Below, in pieces: positions 7,441 through 16,732 of a DNA stretch of 64,000 nucleotides; within the stretch, counting starts at the first letter, position 1; every line of letters starts with the position of its first letter. The position numbers were made by a program, and so were the translations under genes. The stretch covers positions 42,197-106,196 of the forward strand of contig JAREWP010000079.1 of the NCBI GenBank assembly GCA_029001845.1. The letters are read 5' to 3'. The stretch comes from Candidatus Magnetocorallium paracelense (GTDB taxonomy: Bacteria > Nitrospirota > Thermodesulfovibrionia > Thermodesulfovibrionales > Magnetobacteriaceae). The notes under the pieces were generated by a model, which saw nothing but the letters and a program-made list of their open reading frames with translations, was not told where the DNA came from and searched no databases.

Positions 7441-9534
7441 GTTTCAATTCCTCATAGGTAGAGTAAAAACGTTTACGAACATGGCGGGGGCGAGATTGTA
7501 GAGATCGGTTTCAATTCCTCATAGGTAGAGTAAAAACTAAACGGTTAATGGAGGCGAGAAATATAACAATCGCGTTTCAATTCCTCATAGGTAGAGTAAA
7601 AACCAAAATTTTGTATACCAGCATTTCAGAGAGGCTCGAGTTTCAATTCCTCATAGGTAGAGTAAAAACTGATTCATAACGAGATTTTGGAGATTGCAAA
7701 ATCCAGTTTCAATTCCTCATAGGTAGAGTAAAAACAGTATATAGAGGATTAAAATTATAGTTGCAATTACTGGTTTCAATTCCTCATAGGTAGAGTAAAA
7801 ACGGGGAAAGGAGAGCCCTATGAAACCGCTTTTTAACGGTTTCAATTCCTCATAGGTAGAGTAAAAACATTGCATTGTCGTAATCGATAGTGCCTGTAGT
7901 GACAGTTTCTATTCCTCATAGGTAGAGTGAAAACTCTGCCGCAAAATATAACAGATTCATTTTCTTTGCAGTTTCAATTCCTCATAGGTAGAGTAAAAAC
8001 ATGGATGGAGGCAATGCCTTCGAGTTCATGTGGACGTTTCAATTCCTCATAGGTAGAGTAAAAACTATTGCGTATAGACGGAAGTTCCGCCAGCGATGTT
8101 TTGTTTCAATTCCTCATAGGTAGAGTAAAAACACAAAACCAGTTTTCATAATCTTTGGAGTCATAATGGGGTTTCAATTCCTCATAGGTAGAGTAAAAAC
8201 TTTTCAGTAATCCTATAGTTTCTATTTTCTTTTTTAGTTTCAATTCCTCATAGGTAGAGTAAAAACGGGTGACATTGCAGAAGGCGACGGACTTTATAAA
8301 GAGTTTCAATTCCTCATAGGTAGAGTAAAAACGCATAGACGGCCTCCTTGTGGATAGTCTTTGCATCGTTTCAATTCCTCATAGGTAGAGTAAAAACTTG
8401 CAATCCTGGAAGAAGTAATAACCGAGACAGACGACCGTTTCAATTCCTCATAGGTAGAGTAAAAACTTTTCTGGCGTACTTATAAGTAGAATTATAGAAA
8501 GGTTTCAATTCCTCATAGGTAGAGTAAAAACATAGAATTAACCGAATCTGAAAATCTTAAAACATTAGTGTTTCAATTCCTCATAGGTAGAGTAAAAACT
8601 AACAGTTAAAGTGCAGGATTTAATGACTACAGGGGAGTTTCAATTCCTCATAGGTAGAGTAAAAACTTTTCTTGATGAATTTTACTACGAGGGGGATAAC
8701 GCGTTTCAATTCCTCATAGGTAGAGTAAAAACATCCCAGATGGGCAACTGTCCTCAAACTGAGGACAGTGTTTCAATTCCTCATAGGTAGAGTAAAAACG
8801 AGAAGGAATCTGCTATGGGGCTCTATCGCAAGTGGGTCGGTTTCAATTCCTCATAGGTAGAGTAAAAACCTGAGCTGGCTATATCATCATAACCAAATAG
8901 CTCAGTTTCAATTCCTCATAGGTAGAGTAAAAACGATTATATAGATAGTAATGTAGAATTCTTGTTAATGTTGTTTCAATTCCTCATAGGTAGAGTAAAA
9001 ACCTATGATCCAAAACTGCTCCGCACTCAGGGCAAGCAGTTTCAATTCCTCATAGGTAGAGTAAAAACTTGTAAATCAGGAATACCAAATGTCAGAGATC
9101 AGAGAGTTTCAATTCCTCATAGGTAGAGTAAAAACGTATCATGTATAAGATTCCTCCGAGGTTTTTGGATCGGTTTCAATTCCTCATAGGTAGAGTAAAA
9201 ACAGGCGGTGAGGGGTTGAGGATTGTCGTTAGTTAATCTAGTTTCAATTCCTCATAGGTAGAGTAAAAACGGTGCCGCTTGTTTCCATCATCAGTTGCCG
9301 TACTTTGTTTCAATTCCTCATAGGTAGAGTAAAAACCTCTACAGCAGCCTTCAAGACCCTTTCGTCTTCTACGTTTCAATTCCTCATAGGTAGAGTAAAA
9401 ACGCAGGGCTTACCATCGCCGCGCCTCTCAAGGTGGCGGTGTTTCAATTCCTCATAGGTAGAGTAAAAACCGTTATCGTTTTTTTCGCTGAAGGCAATAT
9501 TCATGTTTCAATTCCTCATAGGTAGAGTAAAAAC
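7441..9534 (-). CRISPR. CRISPR array, 32 repeats and 31 spacers, no adjacent cas genes
   Basis: The 30-base repeat starts GTTTCAATTCC and ends GAGTAAAAAC as read on the plus strand. I count 32 copies beginning at 7441, 7508, 7574 and so on to 9505, separated by 31 different spacers of 34-40 bases. All copies read as identical except the eighth (7905-7934), which has two substitutions (GTTTCT at its start and GTGAAAAC at its end). Read on the minus strand the repeat ends in ATTGAAAC, the usual 5' handle of crRNAs from type I-B and some type III systems. I therefore infer transcription on the minus strand with the leader at 9535 onward and the newest spacers at the high-coordinate end. No cas gene occurs anywhere in the 64 kb. 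Confidence 0.98.
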
Positions 9535-9660
9535 CCCTCTATAATACACAATCAGTCTGATAATTTTGTAAATTTTTTATCTTTTTATCCTTATTATAGC
9601 GGTAAATTCCCTAAAAAATCTGTCGATGTCCAGGGATTTTTGCCCTATTCAGGGTCGACA
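9535..9660 (-). promoter_or_regulatory. Probable CRISPR leader with -10 box and hairpin
   Basis: AT-rich sequence directly flanking the last repeat. On the minus strand it contains TATAAT (complement of 9593-9598), about 60 bases before the first repeat. An imperfect inverted repeat at 9621-9660 (TGTCGATGTCCAGGG facing CCCTATTCAGGGTCGACA) overlaps the end of the broken toxin gene. Leader status is inferred from repeat polarity and AT content. Confidence 0.5.
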
Positions 9661-9940
9661 GAAAAAGAATAGCCCCTTGTAAACCTGAGTGGTTACCATA
9701 TCTGAATCAATCCTGATTGCAGGTAACATATAAAGCTCTCTCAATCTGTTTTCAGCAATATTTTCGCCTTGCTCTCTAAAAGAAATATAATAAATCTCTG
9801 TAAAAGTCATAAAAAAAAGATAAACGGTTATTTCATATTTCTCAGCTTTTTCAAATAAACCTTCAATCGTATCACTTCCGGGCTCGTCTTCTAAAAAAAG
9901 TAAAAACTGCCGAAGTATCTAAAACATACTTATTTCTCAT
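9649..9940 (-). pseudogene. PIN-domain (VapC-type) toxin, frameshifted and C-terminally truncated
   Basis: Translation begins MRNKYVLDTSAVFTF, the start of a PIN-domain ribonuclease with the first catalytic Asp in LDTSA. After a run of seven T (ACTTTTTTTAGAAG) the frame is lost. Reading one base over restores LEDEPGSDTIEGLFEKAEKY, then FTEIYYISFREQGENIAENR (conserved second acidic residue) and RIDSDMVTTQVYKG, before a stop at 9649. The last third of a normal VapC, including the usual SFADA segment with the remaining acidic residues, is missing and the frame ends in the CRISPR leader. The start overlaps the antitoxin stop by 11 bases, as in intact vapBC operons. It is most likely inactive. Confidence 0.8.
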
Positions 9941-10154
9941 GTAATAAATCTTCTTTTCTTGACATCAATAATGCCTTGGTTAAGTTAATTCCTTTTGATG
10001 AACCTCTTAATTTCCTCCAATCTCCTGATTTTGTTGTCTTTGGCTGAACATCTTGTTGTAAAAAGGTTATTAAAACCTCAGATGCTTCATGAAAAGGGAT
10101 TGTTTCCAGTAATTTTATATTTTCCCCGTCAAATCGTCCTCTTACAGTTAACAT
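9930..10154 (-). CDS. VapB-type antitoxin
   Basis: Small protein of 74 residues beginning MLTVRGRFDGENIKLLETIP, which resembles the N-terminal strand-turn-strand of short antitoxins found before PIN toxins (DUF104/DUF2281-like). The C-terminal half is basic, then LTKALLMSRKEDLLHEK, the likely toxin-binding helix. It overlaps the broken PIN toxin gene. It lies 20 bases after dtd in the same direction and may be read through from that operon or from a promoter in dtd. With the toxin broken it may be a relic or may neutralise a toxin encoded elsewhere. Confidence 0.75.
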   Translation of the reverse strand: MLTVRGRFDGENIKLLETIPFHEASEVLITFLQQDVQPKTTKSGDWRKLRGSSKGINLTKALLMSRKEDLLHEK

Positions 10155-10174
10155 ATTACCAATATATATCCTTA

Positions 10175-10615
10175 CTAAAGCGATTCGATTAAAAATGTTG
10201 CCGGGCCGTCATTTATGAGAGATACCTCCATGTGAGCGCCGAATACGCCGGTAGAGACTTGAATGCCCTCCTCTTTTATACTTGCCACAAACCGTTTGTA
10301 AAGCTCTTTCGATCTCTCAGGTTCTTCGGCTGTGTCGAATGAGGGCCTGTTACCTTTACGGCAGTTCGACGCCAGAGTGAATTGAGAGATAACAAGGAGG
10401 GAACCCTTTGTATCCTTTATGGAGAGATTCATTTTTTTATTGCTGTCTTCGAATATCCTGAGATTTGCTGTCTTTCCGGCTATATAATTCAGCTCCTTTT
10501 CGCTGTCTCCCTTTACGATACATAAAAAGACCAAAAGCCCCCCCTCTATTGCGGCTGTTGTCTTATTATTTACCGAGACACTCGCTCTTTTTACACGCTG
10601 TATTAACGCTTTCAC
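10175..10615 (-). CDS. dtd: D-aminoacyl-tRNA deacylase
   Basis: Cytosolic homodimer that hydrolyses D-amino acids (and glycine on tRNA-Ala) from mischarged tRNAs. The 146-residue length is standard. Visible family motifs are MKALIQRVKRASVSVNN at the N-terminus, SQFTLAS near residue 78 and NDGPATFLIES near the C-terminus, which carries the Gly-Pro motif that rejects L-amino acids. The start is GTG at 10615, and GTGA overlaps the stop of the DUF4416 gene by four bases, showing translational coupling. The dtd-DUF4416 pairing is probably just an operon of convenience. Confidence 0.95.
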   Translation of the reverse strand: MKALIQRVKRASVSVNNKTTAAIEGGLLVFLCIVKGDSEKELNYIAGKTANLRIFEDSNKKMNLSIKDTKGSLLVISQFTLASNCRKGNRPSFDTAEEPERSKELYKRFVASIKEEGIQVSTGVFGAHMEVSLINDGPATFLIESL

Positions 10616-11109
10616 TGACTCTTCAAATACTCCCTTCCCTTTGTAAGAATTTCAATGGTTCTCTCTTCCCTGTAATCGGGATATGTAAATCTTTGCGGTC
10701 TGTAAGTGCCCTTTTCGAAACTTAGTGTTACCTCCCCATATATACCGTCTCTCAAATAAATTCTGTGGCTGAAGTCCTTTGTCGTGGCCAGTACGATTTT
10801 TGAAAGGGTAATATATCCGGGGTCTATATTGATCGTTCTCCTATTGTTAACGGAAAAATCCGATTCTATACGATTCGTAGTTATCTTAATATCAGGCAGT
10901 TTTTCCCGTTCGATGATGTTATTGAAAATTATAAATCTCCTTAAAATCCCCCGGCCAAGCTCGTCTCTATAATACTCGGTATGGTTCCAATCGGTTTCGT
11001 CAGACACCAGAAAGGGAGTTCCGAATTTCTTCAGCAAGATCGGTTTCACTCTCTCATAAACGTCGGAATCCGAATAAAGGAGACCTGAAAAAAGCAACGC
11101 TCTCTCCAT
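10612..11109 (-). CDS. DUF4416 family protein
   Basis: Protein of 165 residues matching the DUF4416 pattern: ALLFSGLLYSDSDVYERV at the start, a W/Y-rich segment (DWNHTEYYRDELG), NIDPGYIT and ATTKDFSHRIYLRDGIYGEV in the second half, and FTYPDYRE near the end. No catalytic function is established for the family; it occurs mainly in Desulfobacterota, Nitrospirota and relatives. It overlaps both neighbours (TAATG with the response regulator, GTGA with dtd), so all three are co-translated. Assignment to the family is firm; a role is not. Confidence 0.85.
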   Translation of the reverse strand: MERALLFSGLLYSDSDVYERVKPILLKKFGTPFLVSDETDWNHTEYYRDELGRGILRRFIIFNNIIEREKLPDIKITTNRIESDFSVNNRRTINIDPGYITLSKIVLATTKDFSHRIYLRDGIYGEVTLSFEKGTYRPQRFTYPDYREERTIEILTKGREYLKSQ

Positions 11110-12020
11110 TATAAAATCTGAATTTCGACCCTGTTGCGACCCGCTTTTTTTGCCGCATACAGCGCCGTGTCGGCTGTGCGTATCAAGAGATCGATATCTG
11201 GCTCCCTATCGTTTTCCATGACAGCGACTCCCATACTGACTGTGATATTAATAGGTCCTTCCGGCGTTGATACAGGCTCGGAGCAAATCGATTCCCGAAG
11301 CCTGTTTGCAATAACAGAAGCACTTTCCTCATTACAGCCGGGAAGAACCATTAGAAACTCCTCTCCCCCGTAACGGCCTGTTGAGTCGTAAGGTCTGACA
11401 GTCAGACTCATACGTCTGGCCGATTCCGTCAATGCAATATCTCCGGCGACATGTCCATATGTGTCATTTATCTTTTTAAAATGATCCAGGTCTGCGATAA
11501 TAATGCTCAAAGGCTGTTTCACACGACATGAGCGGTTAATTTCCTTTTCAAGGGTTTCCAATATTTTCGCACGGTTCATGATACCTGTCAGCTTGTCGTA
11601 AGTCGCTTGTATTCTCAATTCTTCGCGCGTAACAATCAGGGCTTCCTGAAGGTCGATGATCCTTCTGCCCGCCCTTAATCGAACCTCAAGTTCGTGGACG
11701 TGAAAAGGTTTTGTTATGTAGTCGTCTGCTCCGGCTTTCATCCCCTCGACAATATCCTCTTTCTTTGCCCTGGATGTGAGTAAGAGTATGTAAATGTAAG
11801 GTTCTTCTCTATGTTCTCTTACGCTTCGGCAAACATGTATCCCGTCTGTTTCGGGCATCATCCAGTCAAGAATCGCAAGTCTCGGAGGTTCTTCGGACTG
11901 TAGCACTTCAAGCGCCTCTTTGCCGTTACAGGTTACTATGACTTCATAATCCCACTTTGTCAGTGTAGATTCGAGCAGGCGCCTGGATACAGCCTCGTCT
12001 TCAGCTATTAAAATCTTCAT
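11109..12020 (-). CDS. Response regulator with diguanylate cyclase (REC-GGDEF)
   Basis: Protein of 303 residues. The receiver domain (1-120) has the acidic pocket EDE, phospho-acceptor Asp52 (ILDWMMPETDG) and Lys104 (ITKPF). A short helical linker leads to a GGDEF domain (about 135-303) with active-site motif RYGGEEF (218-222) and, five residues before it, RPYD, an intact RxxD inhibitory site. It should therefore make c-di-GMP from GTP when phosphorylated and be subject to product inhibition (PleD/WspR logic). It lies 48 bases downstream of the large hybrid kinase gene and is the obvious partner of that kinase. Confidence 0.93.
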   Translation of the reverse strand: MKILIAEDEAVSRRLLESTLTKWDYEVIVTCNGKEALEVLQSEEPPRLAILDWMMPETDGIHVCRSVREHREEPYIYILLLTSRAKKEDIVEGMKAGADDYITKPFHVHELEVRLRAGRRIIDLQEALIVTREELRIQATYDKLTGIMNRAKILETLEKEINRSCRVKQPLSIIIADLDHFKKINDTYGHVAGDIALTESARRMSLTVRPYDSTGRYGGEEFLMVLPGCNEESASVIANRLRESICSEPVSTPEGPINITVSMGVAVMENDREPDIDLLIRTADTALYAAKKAGRNRVEIQIL

Positions 12021-12068
12021 TTACGAACTTCTCCGGAGACGGTCAACTTGAGAGTTGTTGCACTTCAT

Positions 12069-15000
12069 CTAGCCTGTAGTCAACTCAACAAGGGCGGACT
12101 TTAACGACTCTATCTCCTTATTAAGATTTTCTAATTCCTTTTCAGCCAGAGAGATGTCTCCCTGCCTTCCCAATGTCTCCATATGATACGCTTTTTCATG
12201 AGCACGTAATGCAGAAAAATTGCTTACAGCCCCTTTTAGCGCATGAGCCGACCTCTCGAGCGCACGGTCGTCGGCATTTGATAGAGCCTCTTTAATTTCT
12301 GTCAGAAGTTTATTTGAATCAATAATAAAAATATCCGTAAGCTCCTTTAATAACTCCATATCTCCCCCTACCCGCTCGATCGCTTCATCGACGTCCATTA
12401 CCGAAGAGAGGGCGGAGAAATTGTCTGTGGCAGTGGACATGCTCTCCTCTCCTTTCCCCTGATTGACGCTTTTGATACCATGTTCGTTAATTACCTTTAA
12501 GAAATCGTTTATCTGAAATGGTTTCGAAATATAAGCGCTCATTCCCGCATTCAGACACTTCTCCATATCGGAACTCGTGGCATGGGCTGTCATTGCAATG
12601 ATTGGAATCCTCTCCTCTGTCTCCTTTTCCGTTTCACGAATGGCTGTTGTGGCCTCCAATCCATCCATTTCAGGCATCTGAACATCCATCAGTATCAGGT
12701 CGAATTGATTCTTCTTCACCTCCCGGAGCGCTTCTCTGCCGTTTTTCGCTACTTTTACTTTGTGTCCCTGCCTTTCAAGGACTCTTGCAACAAGCCTTTG
12801 GTTTACTATATTATCCTCTGCAAGGAGTATTGAGTACTTTTCTCTCTCTTCATTGAGGGAATATCTTGTTATCAGTTTTGAATTTTTGTTTAGGGGCCCT
12901 TCCTTTGCCAGAACCGACCTGATTACTTCATGCAGTTCAGCCTGGTTTACAGGTTTTGTAAGATAGGCCGAAATCCCTGCTTTCATACATCGTTCGGCGT
13001 CTCCCCTCAGCCCCGACGAGGTGAGCATTATGATGTCCGGTTTAGAACCTTTTCTCAGCTCTATCAGCTTCTCGGCAAGTTCAAAGCCGTCCATTTCCGG
13101 CATCGACGCATCCAGTACAGCAAGATCGAACTCCTTTTCATGAACCTTCACAATCCTTAAAGCATCGGAGCCGCTTTCAGCGAGAGTCGTTTTCATTTTC
13201 CAGCCTGTAAATACCTCTTTAAGTATTCTGCGGTTTGTCGAATTGTCATCAACAACAAGTACGTCCAGTCCCTGGAAATCTATTGTGCTGCTTTCTCGGT
13301 TCTCGACTTCGGCAAGCTTTTGAAGGCCGAAGCGCAATATAAAGTTAAATCTGCTTCCTTTACCGTACTCGCTCTCAACCCAAAGCCTGCCGTCCATCAT
13401 TTCTACGAGCATATTGGATATTGTCAGCCCCAGCCCTGTACCTCCAAATCTTCGAGTCGTAGAACCGTCGGCCTGTGAAAAAGCATCGAAGATCACTTTC
13501 TGCTTCTCTTCGGGAATGCCTATGCCTGTATCTGTAATCTTAAAAAGAAGAAGAACGTCGTCCGTTGTATGGGAATCCTTTCCCACTTCAACGACCACTT
13601 CTCCGGTTGTAGTAAACTTTATGGCGTTTCCTATCAGATTGACCAATATTTGTCTCAGCCTGCCGGGGTCCCCGATAATGGAAATGGGGACATCGGGAGA
13701 TACATTGTAGATCATCTCGAGTCCCTTTTCATGGGCCCTGAAAGAGAGCGTTTTCATAACGCCGGCAAGACTGTCACGAAGCTTAAAATGAATTGGGCAG
13801 AGCTCCAGCTTACCGGCTTCTATTTTCGAGAAGTCAAGGATATCGTCGATTATCGTAAGCAGGGAGTCGGCTGAGGATTTAACCATTGTAAGATATTCCC
13901 TTTGCTCCTCATTTATTCCCGTATTAAGAAGGAGTTCTGTCATGCCCATTATTCCGTTCATCGGGGTCCGTATTTCATGACTGATATTCGCCAGGAATTC
14001 GCTCTTTGCGCGAGCCGCTGCCTGTGCGTTTTCCATTGCCTCTCTTAACCGATCGTTTAATGAATGCACCTCAGCAAGATGCTCCCTTGCCATATCTCTG
14101 AATTTAATATTCTCTTCCAGCCTCTTTTCGAGTTCCTCTCTCTGCCTGCCTATTTTCTCCCTTCTGAGAACTTCCTCGGTTATGTCCCGCTGCACTGCTA
14201 CAAATCCTATCGGCTCGTTCTGTTCATTATTAATCGGCGCCACAGTCATATAAGCCCAGTACAAATTCGGATATATGCCCTCTCTTTGATAATCGGGATC
14301 GGTTATTTCCGTGCTATGTAATCTTCTGCAAAGGAGTTGCCCGCGCCATACTTCTTGTTTCTCCATGAAGGTCTCCCACATTCGATTATACAGGTCTGTA
14401 GAGATTTGCCCGCTGAGAATATGTCTCAAATCTCTTCCGCCGGCTTCGGTTTCAGGTAAGCCGGTTAACGAAACCATCGCCGGATTAATATAAACGATTT
14501 TTCCTTCTTTGTTTGTGATTATCATACCGTCTGCTGAAGCCTCTACAGCCATCGCCAATCTCTGTAACCTTGTTTCGCTTCTCTTTCTTCTTACGATCGT
14601 TAATGCCAGAAGCGCAGAACCAACAGCTGCAAGCACCATGAGTATTGTCATCAGCGCAATGATCTTCCTGCTGAGGACGTTCTTTTTTTCCGTTAAAACC
14701 TTTGAAGAAACATGGGAGACTATTTTGAGAAAATACCGGCCGCGATGCTCCTTGTCTGAGGATTCTCTTTTTTTATGCCTTTCGTTTTTTATGTGAAAGC
14801 TGTCAATCACCTCATAGGGATAGAGAGTCGTAAAAGTAAAAAGGCCGTTATCAGTGGAAAACTGACCATTATCCGTCTTGGAGAGCTTCTCCCATTCAAG
14901 CGGAAAAATCGATTTAAAGGAGATATCCCTGTTTCCCATAAACATCCACGCCAGGTTATTGTCCGGAGAGGGACCTGCCAACCGGTGTCCGTCCCGATTG

Positions 15001-15659
15001 AGAAGGTTTATTTCACCCCTGCTTTCCGGAGTAATTCCCTTTAAATGATCAATCATAATATCACCGAGGTAGCTTAACACCAGCACTCCCCTTTTATGGC
15101 CTAAAGTATCGTAAAGGGGAGTGGCGAAGCGTATTACAGGTTTCAGGGGTTTTTCTATTTCCCCATACTCGATATTGAGATCGAATGGAGAAATGTATAT
15201 CTCGTCTTTCCCGATATCCTTTATTTCTCTGAAATAGTAACGATTTCCTTTATTCTGAAGTTCTTTGGCAGGTACAATGCGCGAGTTCCCCTTTTTGTAG
15301 TTAACTCTGACAACTTCCATCCCTTTGTTATTTATAAATCGCACATTGTCATAAATTTTTTTTACCTTGATAAAAACAAGAAATTCCGATGCGATATCAT
15401 CAATGTGCGCATTCTCCCCGGTTTCGAAAAATTCCTGAAACTCCTCCATCGCAGCAAGAAATGTAAGATCGGATGCAGCCGTACGAAAACCTCCCTTTGC
15501 CATTGAGAGTTGATGTATGGTTTTTCCCTTCTCACTTCTTTTTAATTCACCCTTTTCATCGGAGATCTCTACAAAATATATGGTTATGGATATCCCCGTT
15601 ATCAGCGCCATCACAGGCAGAAAGAGCAGAAAAAATCTTTTCAGGACTTCTTTATTCAT
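12069..15659 (-). CDS. Hybrid sensor histidine kinase (CACHE-PAS-HisKA-HATPase-REC-REC-HPt)
   Basis: Protein of 1196 residues. TM helix at about 9-29, a periplasmic double-CACHE-like sensor (30-330), TM at 332-355, PAS (365-500), coiled coil, HisKA with phospho-His561 (NISHEIRTPMNG), HATPase with N-box NLIGNAIKFT, DTGIGI and GGTGLGL, REC1 (798-918, Asp850 in VLDASMPEMDG), REC2 (942-1060, Asp992 in MDVQMPEMDG), and a C-terminal HPt with His1139 (AHALKGAVSNFSA). This is a complete phosphorelay in one chain; the terminal HPt can pass phosphate to the GGDEF regulator encoded next. A ligand for the periplasmic sensor cannot be read from sequence. Confidence 0.93.
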   Translation of the reverse strand: MNKEVLKRFFLLFLPVMALITGISITIYFVEISDEKGELKRSEKGKTIHQLSMAKGGFRTAASDLTFLAAMEEFQEFFETGENAHIDDIASEFLVFIKVKKIYDNVRFINNKGMEVVRVNYKKGNSRIVPAKELQNKGNRYYFREIKDIGKDEIYISPFDLNIEYGEIEKPLKPVIRFATPLYDTLGHKRGVLVLSYLGDIMIDHLKGITPESRGEINLLNRDGHRLAGPSPDNNLAWMFMGNRDISFKSIFPLEWEKLSKTDNGQFSTDNGLFTFTTLYPYEVIDSFHIKNERHKKRESSDKEHRGRYFLKIVSHVSSKVLTEKKNVLSRKIIALMTILMVLAAVGSALLALTIVRRKRSETRLQRLAMAVEASADGMIITNKEGKIVYINPAMVSLTGLPETEAGGRDLRHILSGQISTDLYNRMWETFMEKQEVWRGQLLCRRLHSTEITDPDYQREGIYPNLYWAYMTVAPINNEQNEPIGFVAVQRDITEEVLRREKIGRQREELEKRLEENIKFRDMAREHLAEVHSLNDRLREAMENAQAAARAKSEFLANISHEIRTPMNGIMGMTELLLNTGINEEQREYLTMVKSSADSLLTIIDDILDFSKIEAGKLELCPIHFKLRDSLAGVMKTLSFRAHEKGLEMIYNVSPDVPISIIGDPGRLRQILVNLIGNAIKFTTTGEVVVEVGKDSHTTDDVLLLFKITDTGIGIPEEKQKVIFDAFSQADGSTTRRFGGTGLGLTISNMLVEMMDGRLWVESEYGKGSRFNFILRFGLQKLAEVENRESSTIDFQGLDVLVVDDNSTNRRILKEVFTGWKMKTTLAESGSDALRIVKVHEKEFDLAVLDASMPEMDGFELAEKLIELRKGSKPDIIMLTSSGLRGDAERCMKAGISAYLTKPVNQAELHEVIRSVLAKEGPLNKNSKLITRYSLNEEREKYSILLAEDNIVNQRLVARVLERQGHKVKVAKNGREALREVKKNQFDLILMDVQMPEMDGLEATTAIRETEKETEERIPIIAMTAHATSSDMEKCLNAGMSAYISKPFQINDFLKVINEHGIKSVNQGKGEESMSTATDNFSALSSVMDVDEAIERVGGDMELLKELTDIFIIDSNKLLTEIKEALSNADDRALERSAHALKGAVSNFSALRAHEKAYHMETLGRQGDISLAEKELENLNKEIESLKSALVELTTG

Positions 15660-15732
15660 TAGTTTAGCAGTCTTTAATCACGGGACAAACGCCCATGATC
15701 CTCAAGATCACCACAAAGCATGAAAATGGATA

Positions 15733-15818
15733 GAAGCAGTAGTGATGTTCTGCCAAAACAAGGTGGTGTTTGAGTTTACGAGTTTCAGCTTGTTTTGGCG
15801 GAACATCACTGCTGCTTC
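15733..15818. repeat. Inverted repeat with about 30-base arms
   Basis: Left arm 15733-15762 begins GAAGCAGTAGTGATGTTCTG; right arm 15789-15818 ends CATCACTGCTGCTTC. The loop is about 26 bases. It lies between recO and the hybrid kinase gene. I see one copy only, so it may be a repeat remnant or a long hairpin at the end of the recO transcript. Confidence 0.75.
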
Positions 15819-15916
15819 CGGTTCGCATTCGTTTATTTACGGGGCAAACAAGTTTGTCCGAGCCACCTCAATTGCAGGTAAAAACACCGGCTTTTACCGA
15901 ATTTTATCGAGTAAAA

Positions 15917-16732
15917 TTACCCGCTAGTATTAAATGTTGTAACTGCATTCATAAAATTTCTGGTTTTTATATCTTTGTTCACTCTATATTCGATATGACT
16001 GGTGAGTAACTTGTCCAATTCGTTTATAAGGCCCGGATTGGGTTTTATCCTGTGAATGCAATTCCACTTCCACAACCTAATATTTTCATATAAATTGATG
16101 GCCCCTTGAGAAACGGGTTTGGGTTTTTCCCTGGTTCCGTTCCATGTCCTTGTTACGTAAGCGGTGCAACTTCCGCATATAACAGAGCCTTCATTATTAT
16201 AAAATGTATCACCTATATTACCACAATGTACGCATCCGTTCAATCTTGGCGAAAAGCCGGACAGAGAAAGCAGTTTGATCTTATAAAAGAGAAACCAACG
16301 GGACGAAACCTGGTCCGCCGACTCCCTGTCCAACGCATTTGATACCTCCAGTACTTTATCAACTTCCCTCATTGTATTTAACAGAAGACGATATATATCG
16401 GAATCAGGAGACCTTTCAGGGAGGAGATTCAGGGTTATCTCCGTTATTTCTGATATTTTCAGAAAGAGGGAGATATTTTCTCTTAGTCGCTGGAAAGGGA
16501 ATATAATGTCCGCCTGTGTCAATCTGGGAAGTTCGGCGTCCTCTTTTCCCCAATAGGAAATTTTATTATAACTGAAAGGCTCGAGCGCGCTGCCGAATCT
16601 GCTCTTAATTTTTCTGGGGCTTTTTGCGAAGACTTTAATGAGTCCGCTGTCAGGGGTTAACGTGGTGATTATAAGGTCAGCTTCACTGTAGGGGAATGTC
16701 TTTAAAATAATCCCTTCGGTTTTCTTCAACAT
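15917..16732 (-). CDS. recO: DNA repair protein RecO
   Basis: Protein of 271 residues with the RecO N-terminal OB fold (MLKKTEGIILKTFPYSEADL, LIKVFAKSPRKIKSRFG) and a C-terminal helical domain holding a four-Cys zinc site (CVHCG and CGSC). RecO works with RecR to load RecA on SSB-coated gaps in the RecFOR pathway. The start overlaps the DUF151 stop (TAATG). An era-recO neighbourhood is common in bacteria, which supports the call. Confidence 0.93.
   Translation of the reverse strand: MLKKTEGIILKTFPYSEADLIITTLTPDSGLIKVFAKSPRKIKSRFGSALEPFSYNKISYWGKEDAELPRLTQADIIFPFQRLRENISLFLKISEITEITLNLLPERSPDSDIYRLLLNTMREVDKVLEVSNALDRESADQVSSRWFLFYKIKLLSLSGFSPRLNGCVHCGNIGDTFYNNEGSVICGSCTAYVTRTWNGTREKPKPVSQGAINLYENIRLWKWNCIHRIKPNPGLINELDKLLTSHIEYRVNKDIKTRNFMNAVTTFNTSG

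Noticed and set aside
8106..8366. Open frame on the minus strand with repeated FYSTYEELKL
   Set aside because: It is a translation of CRISPR repeats and spacers; the periodic peptide equals the repeat unit.
9272..9457. Open frame on the plus strand with repeated FQFLIGRVKT
   Set aside because: Also a readthrough of CRISPR repeats.
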